64,000 nucleotides of DNA from Ancistrus triradiatus (Eukaryota; Chordata; Actinopteri; Siluriformes; Loricariidae), in assembly GCA_025084515.1 (NCBI GenBank), contig JAJAGP010000348.1:1-64000 (forward strand), given 5' to 3'. The translations under genes and the position numbers were made by a program. This document shows, piece by piece, positions 31,860 through 46,500 of this stretch. Every line of letters starts with the position of its first letter. Within the stretch, counting starts at the first letter, position 1. The notes under the pieces were generated by a model that saw only the letters and a program-made list of their open reading frames with translations, was not told where the DNA came from and did not search any database.

Positions 31860-34432
31860 ATAGTTGATTTTTGCATGTGTGACTGTCCACAGAGAGGCAA
31901 GAACACAATAATTAATTTAACCCATTGTAGAAGGCGATGTATTTACCTGACATAACCTTACAAATCCCTCTTTATAAAAAAATCACTAATTCCATCAGGC
32001 TTAAGCACATAAAACTAGATTTTCATGCAGAATTTCCAAAGGGACTCTCATAAAACAAGTATAGGATAAGTCACGACATGATATCTTTCATTATGCCATT
32101 GCTATAAAAAGCTGGCTTTCTCTTTGACTTTTGTGTTGGAATGTTAATACTTCTACTGCTAACATCTGGATGTTGGGAGAAAGATGCAATTATCTACAGA
32201 TAGGCAACGTCGAACAGGGCCTCAGAAGGAGAACATTCAGTCAAGATTATATACCCTTATCCATGTAAGTGAATGCCCACCTATAAGATTTCTCCTGAAC
32301 CTCATGGCTTTGAGTGATGAAAAGGACAAAGCGAAAAAACATGTAGCATTCATTCTCTCCCAGAGCCTCACTGCTCAAAGATCTTTTCTACGTTGAATTT
32401 CAAGTTAGGCTTCTTTTATTATGCCTCTTTAAATATTTTAACTACACTTTTATATGTAAAGAAGAGCATAATCACAGCAAATGATATAATTTAAAGTTGT
32501 TTTCAATAAAAGTCTCTACACACTTAAAAATGTGCTTTCCCCTCATACAAGAAATTGTCATCCTTATAACCTTTCACCCAAAAATGCCATTACAGCATTT
32601 AAAAATCAAAACAAAAATGAATTTGTATTCATAGACACCGAAACTTATCCACAGACATTTAGCCAGATACTAACCCCATTAAAGAGGCAAAAAGCAAGGC
32701 TCTGCAGAAAGCCATTGAACACTCTTTCCCAGTGCTGTAACAAAATAAGTCAGACAACTGTTTTTTTTTGTGGGGGGGGGGAGCATAGTTTGATCAAAAT
32801 AGAGGAACAAATATTTCTAAGAGCATCAGCAGTATCACCCACGGTGATACAACCTCATACCCACTCAATCAGAGGCAGTCCACAACCAGTAGAAGCCTAG
32901 AGAGCCAGCAGCACAGGACAACTACAACTGATCAGAGCTAGGGAGGTCTTTATCCACACACACCGTGGCAGAAATATCTATGAACAAAGCATATTCTTCT
33001 ACAAATTATCTGAGACAGCAACACCTGAAGGGATAACAGCTCGGTCTTACTACTACACCAGGTAGATAGGGAGGCTCTACCCAGTTTTTTGATTCATATA
33101 CAAGTAGTGACTACAGAAGAATCCCTTGATTCAGTTATTAGTTCCCCTTTTGCCACCATCACTGCTGCTGCATTAATGCAGGACCCGTTTAAGGATTCAT
33201 AACAGACAATGTTTATCATGATATTTCTCATTAGAAACAGAATAATAAAGGATGATGGGTTTAAGGGCAGAGGGGGTACAGAGAGAGAAAGAACTAACGT
33301 TGACCAGGCACAAAAAGGGCTAGGAAAGCTTCGTACAACTTTTTAAGAGGCAGGAAAATGAACTGATTTTGCAACTAAGGTCAAGTGCTCCTCAAAAGGT
33401 AAGAACTAGAAGGGGCAGGGAGGACTGTATAAAGATATATAAAGAGGTCCTCGTTTAGCAGTAAACTACTGAACATATTAATCCAATATCGTCTCAGAAA
33501 GCTAAAACTGCTACATAAACAAGTCACAAAATACAGTGTTGTTAAATGCAATCTCTATTGCAGATAATGATACTACACTCAATATCTATAGTATAAGTCC
33601 TACCTCTGTCTGATTTATTTGAAGCTATTATGTCATGGTGAAGTTCTTAGTACGTACATCTAGAAGAGGCAATATGCAGCTTGATCACCTAACCCATGCC
33701 CCAAAAAACTCCTACAGAGAATTTAGTAGGCCAGATTTTACAGTGAAATAGCAATTCTGGTCTGCCACATTGATATCCTGCACAAGCCATGGAGGCACAG
33801 TCTTAACACCGGTTGTGCTAAATACACTTTCATTTTCACCATTTCTTCAATCTAATATATCCAGAGAAGCCAGTTCTTCGGTCTTGTCCATATCGTCCCT
33901 CCAGTAGTCCATAAATCCTCCTTCTTCTCTCTCACACTCACTCACACACACACTTACACTCTCACACACACACACTCACACACACCCTCTCCCAGGTGTC
34001 GTGCATCAGTTACACAAAGCAGGTAAAGCAGGTGGTTTTAATGGGGTCCGGTCAGAGCCCAGATGAAACAGGTGTACCTTTTGTCCCATAGAGGAAGCAG
34101 AGCGGCGATCGCAGAGGAGGTTTCCTGAAAGTCACCGTCCATGTCACCGGTTCTACAGCAGCTACATGCTGAGCAGTGCGGCAGAGTAGGTGCTTTGTTC
34201 CCCTGGCCAAAAGGCAGTGAGAGACGGGAGATAGAGACACAGAGAGAAAAAGCGAGGAAAGGGCAGCACGCCTTCCTCGTCGCTCACGTGAGCGGTTGCT
34301 TTAGAGCGCGTCGGTCCACGCCGGCTGTCGCCCCAGCTTCCACGCGCAGGTTAACGCCGGAAACAAATTTCCGATTGGAGCCTGTGGTTTCGCACCTCTT
34401 CTATTCCAGATTTGCACCCGTGTCACTTGCTT
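31860..34432 (-). other. Probable smg7 3' UTR and downstream flank
   Basis: No recognised repeat and no coding signal covers most of this stretch. The part next to the stop (34080-34432) is GC-richer and has several CpGs; the rest is AT-rich. Candidate poly(A) signals AATAAA on the minus strand lie at 33614-33619 and further left near 31850, so UTR length is uncertain. CA-rich sequence (33935-33990) lies inside. Confidence 0.4.
33935..33990. repeat. CA-rich microsatellite
   Basis: Imperfect CA and CTCACA repeats run through this block, within the presumed smg7 3' UTR. Confidence 0.8.
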
Positions 34433-34546
34433 TCAGTGCGGTGGGTTCATAGCGCCATGGCCCCGCTGCTGCTTCTGCTTCTGCTGCATCAGGAGCTGTT
34501 CCAGTGCCGAAGGGCCTGGCTGCATCATCGAGCTTGACCATATTGA
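34433..34546 (-). CDS. smg7: smg7 terminal coding exon 23 and stop
   Basis: The exon encodes SIWSSSMMQPGPSALEQLLM, QQKQKQQRG and the conserved end MNPPH, followed by TGA at 34433-34435. It is short but matches the human C-terminus almost residue for residue. The acceptor is TTCTTAG. Confidence 0.95.
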   Translation of the reverse strand, partial: SIWSSSMMQPGPSALEQLLMQQKQKQQRGHGAMNPPH

Positions 34547-37500
34547 CTAAGAACACAATAGGACTCATTTAGAATTTCACACCATTGAGAAAACTGTTTA
34601 AAACAATGTTTTTAAATAACGATCTGGGGCACAGGTCGATGATCGAAATGGACACTGACCAAACATTACTATAATCAGTCTTTTTAGGCTACTGTAATGT
34701 TTGTATTTTCACAGGATTGTTTGCTTATTTGGATTTATTTAATGTTGCTATCAACAGCAATGGTCATTCTAGCAACAGATGCAAGGTTACGTCCAAATGG
34801 ACCTGGGGAGGACATGGACTCCACACAGAAAGGACGCAGATAACTCCACCTTGGGATCGAACCCAGGAGGATTCTCACAAGAAAATAGCATGCAAACAAT
34901 ACGTAAACATGTCAGAAATACCACGGAAAGCACGAGTGGTTGATGAGTAATTGAAGCGACAGACATATTGTACAAAAGTATTTTGAACAACTCGAAAGAT
35001 CAGCCAGAGGAAATGTTCACCAGTTTATATAGTTATAGGTGAAAGAGAACACGCAGGTAGTGGGGGTTCTACTTACAATAGGACAGGCACATACTGCTGT
35101 ATTTTCAGTCAATAGTAGCTCAAATAAGGAAAGTCTAAGTTTAAGAAACAAACCTATTTCAAGAAATCCTCCTAGGTAACTACATCCCACAGGTAGCAGT
35201 GACATCTAGGGGATCAGCTCTCAACAAACCCCAGCTTGTTACAATTACAGATTTTTATTTCCTATTATAATTCATTATAATTGTTAAGACCTCGGTTGTT
35301 AAAACAAACAGACATGGATCGGACGGTCCTTATACGGGGCATACCTCTAATATACCTACATTCTCCCCAGTAAGATAGATCACCATGTCAAAAACAAAAG
35401 CCACAAGCACCTAAAGCTTGTGACTGAGACATGACCCTGTATTGCTAAGATTTATTATGGCTATAGTCACAGCTATCTCAGTGCAGATAAACAACTCACA
35501 AGCTACCTTGAAACTGTCCAGGAGAACGTTGGACGAGTCATCCATAGGTATGTCCTGAGCTCCCCAACTGCTGGATGGAGCACCCTGGTGCCAAGTGTTT
35601 TGCTCTGGAGCAGAGGGGGCAGGGCCCGCAGGCAAATAATCCAGCCCAAAGCCACTCACACCTACAACAGAAGGCTCTCCAGTTATCGTTTCAAAAACGT
35701 ATAGAAAAAAATAACTACTGAATGTCTATATCAAAAAGAGCATTTACCAGACTTCTCAGGCTTCCAGCGGTCAGCTGTTCTTCGGTCACGGCTGTCTGGT
35801 GTGCCAATAGGGCCAAAATTAGAAAAGGGCATAGTGCCGTGGCTGTGGGTGGGAGGTGATGAGGGAAGGCTGCTTGGGTTGGATGAGTGAGGTGACTGAC
35901 TGGCTGGGGTTGAGTGATCTACAATAATAGAGGAATACATGGAGAGTTAACATGACACTGTACCAGTAAGCCTGAGCAACACTGAACTAGACACAGTGCC
36001 AATAGTGCTTACAGAAAATCAAAGTGGCTCTTTGAAATAATCACTTTCATGTTACAGCTTAAAATCAAAACTAATTAAAATGTTTTTTGTTTCATTTGTG
36101 GTGCTCTGTGGTGCAGAGGGTTTATTCTTCTGCAGCAGATGGACATACCATATGAACTGTACAATATTTGACAAAACTGGCCCAAAGGCACTGCTTTGAG
36201 ATTTTAGAGTTTGAGCCCTTTCAGTGAGAAGACTTGATTGCATTGTTCAGTTCGAATGATTCCTCGGGCTTATCTGCCATTTTGCACTTTGTTACTGGCA
36301 CAATCTTGCCCTTAATTCAATACAACTTTCCCCAGACCTTTGCTAATGGGCTACTTGAGGAGAAATCAGTAACTTCACCTTTTCTTTTTGGATTTGACAA
36401 TTGTCTTTTTGCTTGACAATTTTGAGCTTAGTGAAGTTCCTCTGCATTTGGCAGTCTAACCCCTCTTTTACAAAATGCAATGGCCTCCTTACTTTTATGT
36501 CTTTGAAAAGCTGTCCTTTTGACTGACATTACACATTCAACAAACCAAAATCAGGTCTTAATCAGGTCCTGGGCAAGACGGGGCTTTTGCTTATGCTCCT
36601 CCTAGCATAGAGGCTGGAAGTTGTACCACTTGGCATTGTTTTTGTCTTTGCATCCATTGACGTGTGCTTGGATGCAGAGGCCGCACCTCTCGTATTACTC
36701 TGCTAGGGTTACTATCCAGAGGCAGTAGTCGCACCCACAAAGGTTGCCCCATACCTGCCACAAGAAGTCAAGGACCTAAGGTTCACATACAGTCAGGTCA
36801 AAGTCAAAGAATGGTCTATGTCTCGGGTGCAAATACGCAATTGAACTGTCGAGTGTGCACAGTGTGTTTTTTGTGACCAAGTCCTCTGTTAGCTTGCCTC
36901 TTATATTATAATGTTTTCTCCCTGACAAAGAATTGTGGCTGATGAAATCCTCCATAAGGATGTATGAGGAAGTGATTTGTCCAATCTGGTTGTCCAACTG
37001 TTGGTGGGTCAAGCAGGATGTAAACTGAACAAAGAGACTGATCGCCAGTCATGCCGGTAACCAAATGTGGGTAGCTTGTTTACTTGGTTTTTGTTTGGTT
37101 GTTGAGAAGTTGTTTTCTTGGCATTGGATACTGCAGCTGGTTTGTCTAGGTCGGTAGCGAGGTGATCAGATGCATGGACAATGCACATTTAAAAAAATAA
37201 AATAAATTAAAAAAAAAAACAAAAAAAACAAAAAAAAAGTGTTTCTTACATTTACTTATATTTCACTGCAGACAGTATGGACCGGAGATATTTCATGTTT
37301 TGTCTGATCAATTTAATTTCGCTTGTTAGTAAACATCCACTCCTACCATTTCATTCCTGCAATAAAAAAAAGTTAGGACGGTAAGGCATTTACCACTTTC
37401 CTTTTCACCACACTTCTCACAAAGACAAGGCACAGAGAATACCAAGTGAACCCGTTTGAAATCACATCATTTAGTTTTTTTAATTCATCACTAGCTCTAA

Positions 37501-40500
37501 ATTGCCTCGGTCCCAACTTCTTGGAATGTGTTGCAGGCCTGAAATGCAGGAATGTATATTATGTATATCAAATGAAATGAAATTGACCAGAAATAACATG
37601 AAATATCTCAAGTGCATAGTTTCTGCAATGAAATAATAGTTAAAATAAATGTAAAAAACATTGTGGTTTATGAGCATTTTCCATACTGTTCCAACTTTTT
37701 CTGATTTCAGTCAGGTACAATTTTGACAGCAAAGGTTTCACTAGCTCAACTTTAGCGCATTTATCTGTTGAATCTCTTTGAGCCAGACCGGGACTCCTTT
37801 GAAGGCTACATTTTGCTCTTCTGCACAGTTGTAGCTTCTTGGTGGCTACTGGCAGTTTGTTGCACAACGGTCCTCTCCACAGTTTTGTTTTGGAACTTGC
37901 TGAGCCGTGACAGTAGGTTTTATGTTATGCTTGAAAGTCCTTAAACCTTGATTTATTAGTTCCAAAGTTATTTCTCTTTTTTTTTTTTTTCAATTTGCAC
38001 TTTTAAATGTTACCATTTTATTTTTATTCTTTTGCTCATGTAAAGCACTTTCTGAACTGCCGTTTGAAAAAGTGCTATATAAATAAAGCTTATTATTAAA
38101 TCCAACCGGTGTGACACAGGGCATGTCTCTAGCCAGTGGTTTGACTGGGGCTTCCAACCACCTGTCTATGAGAAGTAAGAATCAAATGCATTGCTGAATG
38201 TACGCTGGCCGCAGGAAACCACAATCCTCAAGCACCAGGACCTTTTCCTCCACAGACACAGCCCACGACTCATGGCAAACAAGTCTCCCCATTCTACCCA
38301 ATTACAATCTGCAAAGGGGCGCTTTTACTCCAGGTCCTAGAGGGGCATTACTATACAAGGCGTAAATACATTTTAAATTTATTTTATTTTAATATTCAGG
38401 ATGTAACGTGATGAAAAGGTGAGGATTTTGACAAGGTTTCTAAAGGTACTGTAAGCTAGTTAAGCTGCTCTTGTTCATTTTGTGTAAACCATATTTATAA
38501 AACAAACACCCAACTGAAAATTCAACTAAGAAAGGTGTACCTGAACTAGCAGGGAGGGATGGGGACCATGGAGTTCCTTCAAACAGGGAGTAAAGAGAGG
38601 GTTCCTGGTGTATCATAGGCAAGTCAGACTTAGGTGTGGGTCCCATGTTTTTACCATAGGCCTCACTGAATATACTGTTGTTCTGGTAGTTTTCCTAGAA
38701 AATAAAGACGACAATCATTGTGTTAACATTATCAGGAAACAATAGGAATGCATTATATTCAGTCCAGTTGGCAAAGAATTTTACCAAAAGCTGAATCTGC
38801 ATCATTACTCCACTCTAAGATCATAGCTTTTACATATGAATTTGATTCTCCATCCTGGTACAACACTGATGTCCTCATCATGGAACCGACAATTTCTTCC
38901 AGTTGTGGAGAATTACAGCTTCAAAGCCCACCTTTCTAGTCAATGACTGGGGATTTCAAACCCCATCTACAAGCTTATAAGCTTATAAGTCTGTCTATCA
39001 CGGATATAAACTTGGATTAAAGCCTGTTGGTTCACAATACGCTGGGCATGAAAGCATTTAATTCAGATTTTCAGGCCAAACTGAGGTTTTAAGAGCTGCA
39101 ACACCATTTAAAAAGTTTGTTATTAGTTTACATTTTACAAAATGTCCATCAGTGAAATAAGACACTCTACAGGCTCTAAACCATAATTATGTCAGTATGA
39201 CTGAACACATAAAATACAGGATGTCTATAAACAAAGTTCCACTTTAACATTGTTAAAACGTGCATCTATGTTTGTGGCATCAAACGGATAAAACCTGGGC
39301 ACCTTGTGCTTCACATAAATCAGCCTCTCATGTACATTGGTTGATGGGTAATACTTCAAGTGGGACTTTATAGACACCCTGTACTGACTGATTAACCAAA
39401 GAAAGCAATAGTTAAGACTTAAAAACAACCAACCAATACAACCATGACTAACACAACCATCTAGTGGCATGATCACATGCTGAATTTGTGAAGGCTGGAT
39501 GGTAATGCTACACAGACCTACCTGAATTGGGAAGACAGTACGGTGTAGCAGAGTGGACTGACCCATTGATTCTCGTCCACTGTCTATTCTGGACTGCCCT
39601 GACAACTGTGAAAAAGGAAAATCACTGTAATTTTAATTCACTACTAAAACTAACAAATGTTTGGTTAATCATGAAAGCATACAAACTACCTATTAACAAA
39701 CTATTTTAGGGAATTATTTTCATATGCCCACATTTTTCCTGTTCAGTGTCATTTAGCTCTAGAGCCAAGCCCCAGTGAACACAGAGTATAGAACAGGAAC
39801 CAGTCCACTGTAGGGCCAGGAGGGGTTGTTGCAGGGCTGATCACATGATCCCCCAAACCGCATCCCATCCCTCAGACACAAACAATCATGTCTGCATGTG
39901 ACACTGGTTGATAGCCACCACCGGTCTGTGAAGTTGGGTCCTTGGAGGTTGAACCTCACCTCCCGTTACCACCAATTCTGTTCAAGCCTTTTATGCTAGC
40001 ATGCAGAGATGTTCACTTTGTCCAAATTTATTTATTGGATGCAAAGATTTTTTTAATCTTGAAAAATTAAAACAACCTTTACAGAAAAATACTCAACTAA
40101 TTATTGAGAGTAATAGTCCACATACACCATTCCAGTGGTACTCTGCATAAAGCAACCATCACATGTAACATTTCCAAAAACTTGTAACACCGCTGTGTTT
40201 GAAGCCTAGTTACTGGCTGTTCAAGCTAGTAACAACTAAATCAATTTTCAGTGCAATTCAGGGCATTCCTACAGATTACCAGAGGATAATGTTTTAAAAT
40301 GACCGGCAGTTAAAAGCACAATAAATCCAAAGAATAGTTAAGAATCTCTAGAACAAATCTAAACAATTACAAAATATTTCACCACTTTTGCTGAAGCAAG
40401 TGTTAGTGTAAATAAATGGAGGGAAAACAATTTTTTCATGCTCTGTACGAAGAGATAAAGAAAAACTACATACAAACAGATTTCGTCCAGGAGCAGAGTT

Positions 40501-43500
40501 AAGAGGGCCAGGCAAAGCCTGGTAGAAATCATGAGGCTTAGTAAAGACAAGCTCCTCCTCCTCCTCAAAGTCTGCCAGAGTTTTTAACAGGTCTGGAGGA
40601 AGAAGAGGGGAGCTCTTGTTGCCCTAGTGAGATAAAGCACAAAAGAAAAGAAAGGAGACAGAGGAGGAAAATGAAAAAGAGAAAGAAAAACAGCCCTGTA
40701 AGAAGAGCATCTATGGGAGAGTTACCCAGAAGTCTGTGAACACTGCTTCCACTAAACTCTGCTAGACCCATGAGAAAAGCCAAATACAGAGAAACAACAT
40801 TTGCTAAATTAAATAAAATAGTAATGAGAGGTGGTCTGATTATTAAACTGAAGTACTTTATTTTAAATGTTCCCTGTCATGAAATTTTATCCTTACAGGT
40901 GATAGCTCCCATCATTACTATAGTGCCTATAGAAAATAATTCTATCAGAATCCTTAGCTTTTGTCACATTACACCCTGACAAATACAATTATTTAAATCC
41001 AACTCTTTTCCAACTGTACGCTCACCTTGTAACCCCAATATCACAGTGACAACATATTTTTTTAAAAGTCCTAAACAATTAGAAGTTAATTAGTCATATA
41101 CCTAGCTTGGATGAGCGATCAGTACCTTTAGAGTAAACATTATAAAAGGAACATCCAATCAGCTTCAGATCTAGATCACACAGCACACTACAGTGGTGCC
41201 TGAAGGTTTATGAATCCTTTAGAATTTTCTATATTTCTCTATAAATATCACCAAAACAGAATTTCACACAAGTCCTAAAAGTAGATAAAAACAATAAAAT
41301 AAATAATTACACTTGCTCATTTTTAGGAAAATGATCCAATATTACATATCTGTGATAGGTAAGAGTATGTGAACCTTTGTTTTCAGTATCTGGTGTGACT
41401 CCCTAGTGCAGCAATAACTACAACTCAGCATTTGCAGTAACTGTTGATCATCCTTCAGATTGGAGGAAATTGAGCACATTAAAAAAAAAAGCTTCAACTC
41501 TGGGATGTTGGTGGATTCCCACACACTTGAAGCATTTTTTCATAGAACAACTAGTTTGCTTAGGCTCACGGTCTTGCTGAATGACCCACATTCTCCTGAC
41601 ATTCAGTTCACACACAGATGTCCTGAGAACTTTTAGAATTTACTGTTACACACAACTGATCATTTCATCAATGATCGCAAGCCGTCCTGGGCCAGACACA
41701 GCAAACACAGGCCCAAACCATGATTGTACCACCACCATGTTTCACAGGTGGGATAAGGTTCTTTAACTACTTTAGAGTTCGTTAACTACTCCTAGGGAGG
41801 GCAACAATGGACTTGAATTTGCTCTATTTGAAAACAATATGCCTGAAATAAATAAATAAATGAATAAAGTAGCTCAAGGATAGGAGGTGAATGTCCCCGA
41901 GTGGTCAAGTCAGATCATTCACCTAGATCTGACAGAAAATCTGAGGTAGACAGGAAGAAAAGGAGTTCATTGCCTGTCACAATTTGACTGAACCTGAACA
42001 GTTACTTAAGGAAGAATGGACAAATATTCCACAATCTAGGTGTGCAAATCTGGTAGACATACACTTTTTTAATACATTTTCCAGAACTGATGCCTTTTTG
42101 TCATTAACTGAAAGTTGCAAGGTAACATAAATGATGCTAAAAAGCATTTGTAACCGAGTTTGAGTTTAGACTAACATAACTTCAAAAGGAGTATAAAGAT
42201 TTTCTATAGACACTGTAAAACTGACTGATCCACAAGATCTCCTACAACTACATGCACAAGTTAATAAATGTTAGACCATATCAACAACTAAGTTTTAACA
42301 AACCTCATAGGATGGCACTCGAGGTGTATTCTCCTGGTCTGGGCAAAAGACTCCAGGCTGCTGTTTTCCCATTCTGTCCCCCATGCCACCCCTGCTCTCA
42401 CTCATACGATATGGTGGTTCCCAGTAAAAATCATTCATTTTAACGTCTTGGAAATTAAGCTTCTTGTCCATGCTGGGTTGGGGAGGCTGCATGGGCACAG
42501 CTGGAGGTATCGAGTGCTCAAAGAGTTTCATATGTTCTTGGGAGGGCATGAAGAACGGTTGCTTGACTGGGATGGGCATCTTGGACATTGAAGTTTGAGT
42601 CTGGTGCTGACCCCACATCTGGCCAGCCTGTTCAGACACAGGCATGTATTGCTAAGCCACAAAAATAGACAGAATGGTCATTAACACAAGAAAGCATAGT
42701 ATTTCAAAACCACCAACTAAAAAAAAACAATTTCTCAAACAAACTTTAAATATAACTGTTAATCCATATAAAACCTGTACATTGTGGTTAATTCAGCAGT
42801 GGAATATGGAACACCAAAGGCATTATTGGGATATCTTACACAAAACGAACAACAATATTGGAATAATATAAGAAATGTCTAGGTATGCTGCTTCTCTGGT
42901 CATTCATCACCATTATGACATACCTGCTGCATGCTAGAGTGGTGAGGCGGACTCTTGCCCAGCTGAGTGTTCTGCTTAGTAGGCGACTGCTGTGGCTGAA
43001 CCTGTAGTTGCACACTCTGCGGCACGGCTTGTTTGGTAGGCTGTGACTGCTGAGGCTGGGTTTGAGGAGGCCCCTGGGCAAGGGCCGCAGGGCCTGATGG
43101 CCTCTGTTGGCTGTAGGGAATGTGAGAGGGCTTTCCTGACTGCACCTGACTGGTAGACTGAGGGTGAGATGCAGGCTGCAGGTATGAGGTGGGGACAGAC
43201 ACACCCGTTGGGAAGGTAAAGCCAGGGTTCATAGAGAATGCTACAGGGGGAGGGATCACATAGGCTGGTGGCGGAAAACCTGCAGCAGAGAGATGATAAA
43301 AAAATGGCTACAGGTTCCAGAAGGCTTTAAAATCTTTATAACATGAAATTTCTCCAACGTGAAACTGAATCACAAATGCATTCACAAAATGTATTTCAGA
43401 ATATTTTTTCTTAAACTGATAAGTTCCATTTATTACTACTGCACTGCATCCATATTGCAGGAGTGACTGAAGGTTTAGGCGCTGTTAGGTACCTGGCCTG

Positions 43501-46500
43501 CTGGGGAGAGGGGGAAAGGCTCCTGGGTGATGGATGGGGATAAATTGTGAGGAGCAGGTCGTCTGGGTCTGTGTGACTGGAGTTTTTCTTGCTTCAGACA
43601 CCGGAGTCTTCCTCATTTCAGACTGAGTTTTAACCTTCACAGAAACAAGCAGAGCATGATAAGTTAATACATCCAACAAGAAAATATCAATACATATACC
43701 GTATTTTTCAGACCATAAGGCGCACTTAAAATCCTTTAACTTTCTCAAAAATCGACAGTGTGCCTTTAAATGCGGTGCGTATAATTTATGAATTAATTCT
43801 GGTTGTGCTTTCTGACCTAGAACCGATTGTAGATGGTACACGAAAAAAAAAAAAAAAACGCGCTCATAAATCTGTCAAAATGTTTTAGCACACGGCTTTG
43901 GTAAGTTACGAAGCTATGGCAAACCGTCGTGCGGCAGCATCCGCGTAGTAATACGGTAGTGCTCAGCATTAGCCTACGTGCATTCATTTTCGAAGCGGAT
44001 TTCAACTCAAACGCTATCATCACGCAGTACAACATGGATTAATAAGAGCACTGCAGAGAATTCAACATTAACGAATCAATGATCACGGAAGTGGAGGAAG
44101 CAAGTGAAAGTGAACAGCCCTGCGCCAGTAAAGAAGATCAACTGAGCTTCCGCGGAACTAGAGTTTTGGTTTTCATTTAATGCGCTTATAAAACCCGGTG
44201 CGCTTTATTTGAACAAGACCGTTAGAGTCGATCAATTGATATTGCCCTTATAACGGGTGCCTTATGCCCCGAAAATCGGTACTCGTTTACCAAAAAAAAA
44301 AAGCACCGAGAAAGAAATGTCGGATTGCTGTAAAGCTCGGCATGCACTTATATCTCAGGCACGCTGACACACAGCCCTAATACACCTTATAATAAATGCA
44401 TTGATCATGCAGCACTGTTTTTGGGCTTCTCGTCCTGCAAGACGGGCTCGCACAGCACAGCGAAATTAATGCTTGTACTTACCTAATACGCTTTATAGCC
44501 TAATAAGTGCATTGACTACGCAGCGGATTGTGTTTCGGATTCTCATGCTGCAGAGCCGACTTTCTGCTTGTACTTAGTGTGTGACTTTTTTGGTTTCACT
44601 TTGTTCACGCTGACACACAGCTCCTATATGCCTTACAATACTTGTACAGATTTTCGGTTTGTCGTGCTGCACCTATAAGATTATTATGCAGGCAGCTGAC
44701 GCTGTTTTCCGCACTGGAAAGTCCTTGGCGGCACTTCGCCCCCAGATAACCGGAGGGAGGGAGGGAGTTACTGCCATCTGGTGTGGCCTGGGTATGGTGG
44801 GGCTGGAGCCCACCTCTTCGAGCGTGCTGGAGCACAGTTCAATGTACCTCACCCCAGCATGATTTGGAGCGCTCACAGTAGTCAATCGAACCGTACAGAT
44901 GTGTGGTCTGCCCCAAGAAGGCGTGAAAGTGCTCCAGTCCCTCCAGTACTCAACCATATCTAATCTTGTAAACTTATCCCTTTGCTCTAATATTGTAATC
45001 TGTAACATATTACATTCACACAAATTCCCTCCTAACTCCTTGTGTTTTTGTCAATGAGTAAATAAATAAAAAATAAAAAAAATCAGAAGAATAAATCCTT
45101 TCACCTGTTTCCCTGCATCAGACACTTTGTCATTACTGCTTTTCTTCACTTCACTCTTCCTCTTGCCCTCCTTCTTCTGCTCACTTTTCAGTGGCACTCC
45201 ATTTCCCTTGCTGAAGGCAGTACGCTCTTTGCCCCCATCCCTGTGCTGCTGGTTCCGACTCTGCTCACGGGGTTTGATATTCTCCTTGAAGGTGACCACT
45301 GGCTTCTCAGTTCCATCCAGACTGCTGTTCTGGCTCTTTCCCATCGAAAGAACAGACTTGAGGCCTAGTGAACCATCAGGAGGGTTCTGCTCCCCATTTG
45401 ATGACTCCTGCAACACGTAAGATTCTTTCTCCTGTGGCTCCTCCACTGCCAGCTCAGGGATGTCAGTGAGGAAGAGAACCATACCATCGGTGATGCGACA
45501 CTGGATCAGGCTGGAGTTGCAGAAATATCAGGTATCAGACATAAAATATTACTAATTCAACCAGAACAATTTTTTTCCAATTTCATAGAGAAACACTGTC
45601 TAAACATGCACATACTAAAAAAATAGGTTACATAGAAGTCCAAATAAAAAAAATTTTAAAACCTGGATCTCACCATGGATAGGTATCTGCAACCCACTTG
45701 CCCAGGATAATAAGCCTCTGATGCCGAGCATGGACCATAAGGCTGTCCTTGTCTACTGCAATGCCCTGATGCCCTTTGGAAAAGTCCAGCAACCTGCAAC
45801 ATCATTAAAATATATCAATAATAACAAACATAACAAATAAAACCTTCCAATATCTATCAAAGTAAGTGTTGTTGTTGTTCAATTACAACAGTGCAACAGA
45901 TTTTGTCACAGTATAGTTAGAAAATCAAGTTAACATGAAAAGCTACCTTAATGCAGGTCTTAGAGCCAAAAAACCTTGCAATTCAAACTCTTCTGGGAGT
46001 GGAATAGCTGTAAACAAACCACACAGGTCCAAAAATAACTGCAAGGCCATCATAGACAGGAACAAGGAAGGTACTTTGAGATTAAACAGAACCATAAATT
46101 ACCTGATGGGTTGGACACATCCTCTTCCTTTGGCTGGAAACTATTAAGAATGGACACCAACCATGGCCAAATGCTGTGAAAATATGATTTAAGACATAGC
46201 TTAGCATCCTGCAAAACATCTGTCATACTGACAGTGCAATAGCCATTATGTTTACTCCGCATAATTCCAGGAGACGTGATGCTAAATGCAGGTTATGTTG
46301 CAAATTTGACTAAGAGTAAATGTTCACGTACTATTGTCTCTCCTCAACAGTGCCCTCTGTAAAGACGCCAGGCCGCAGCCTCAGCCAATCCAGAGACACT
46401 TTGATGGCTGGCAGAGGACATTCGCCCATGATCTCTTCCTGGTTCTTATTCAGCAAGGCTCGGCTGCACATCACACCCAGGAATGACACTGGAATAAAAG

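Noticed and set aside
36600..36900. Possible extra smg7 exon in the large intron 20
   Set aside because: Neither strand gives SMG7-like sequence with splice sites, and exons 20 and 21 join in frame without it.
40359..40568. Open minus-strand frame with hydrophobic Leu-rich residues
   Set aside because: It overlaps smg7 exon 18 in another frame; the exon frame is the one matching SMG7.
45127..45420. 97-codon plus-strand frame
   Set aside because: Antisense shadow of smg7 exon 14, whose minus-strand frame is conserved.
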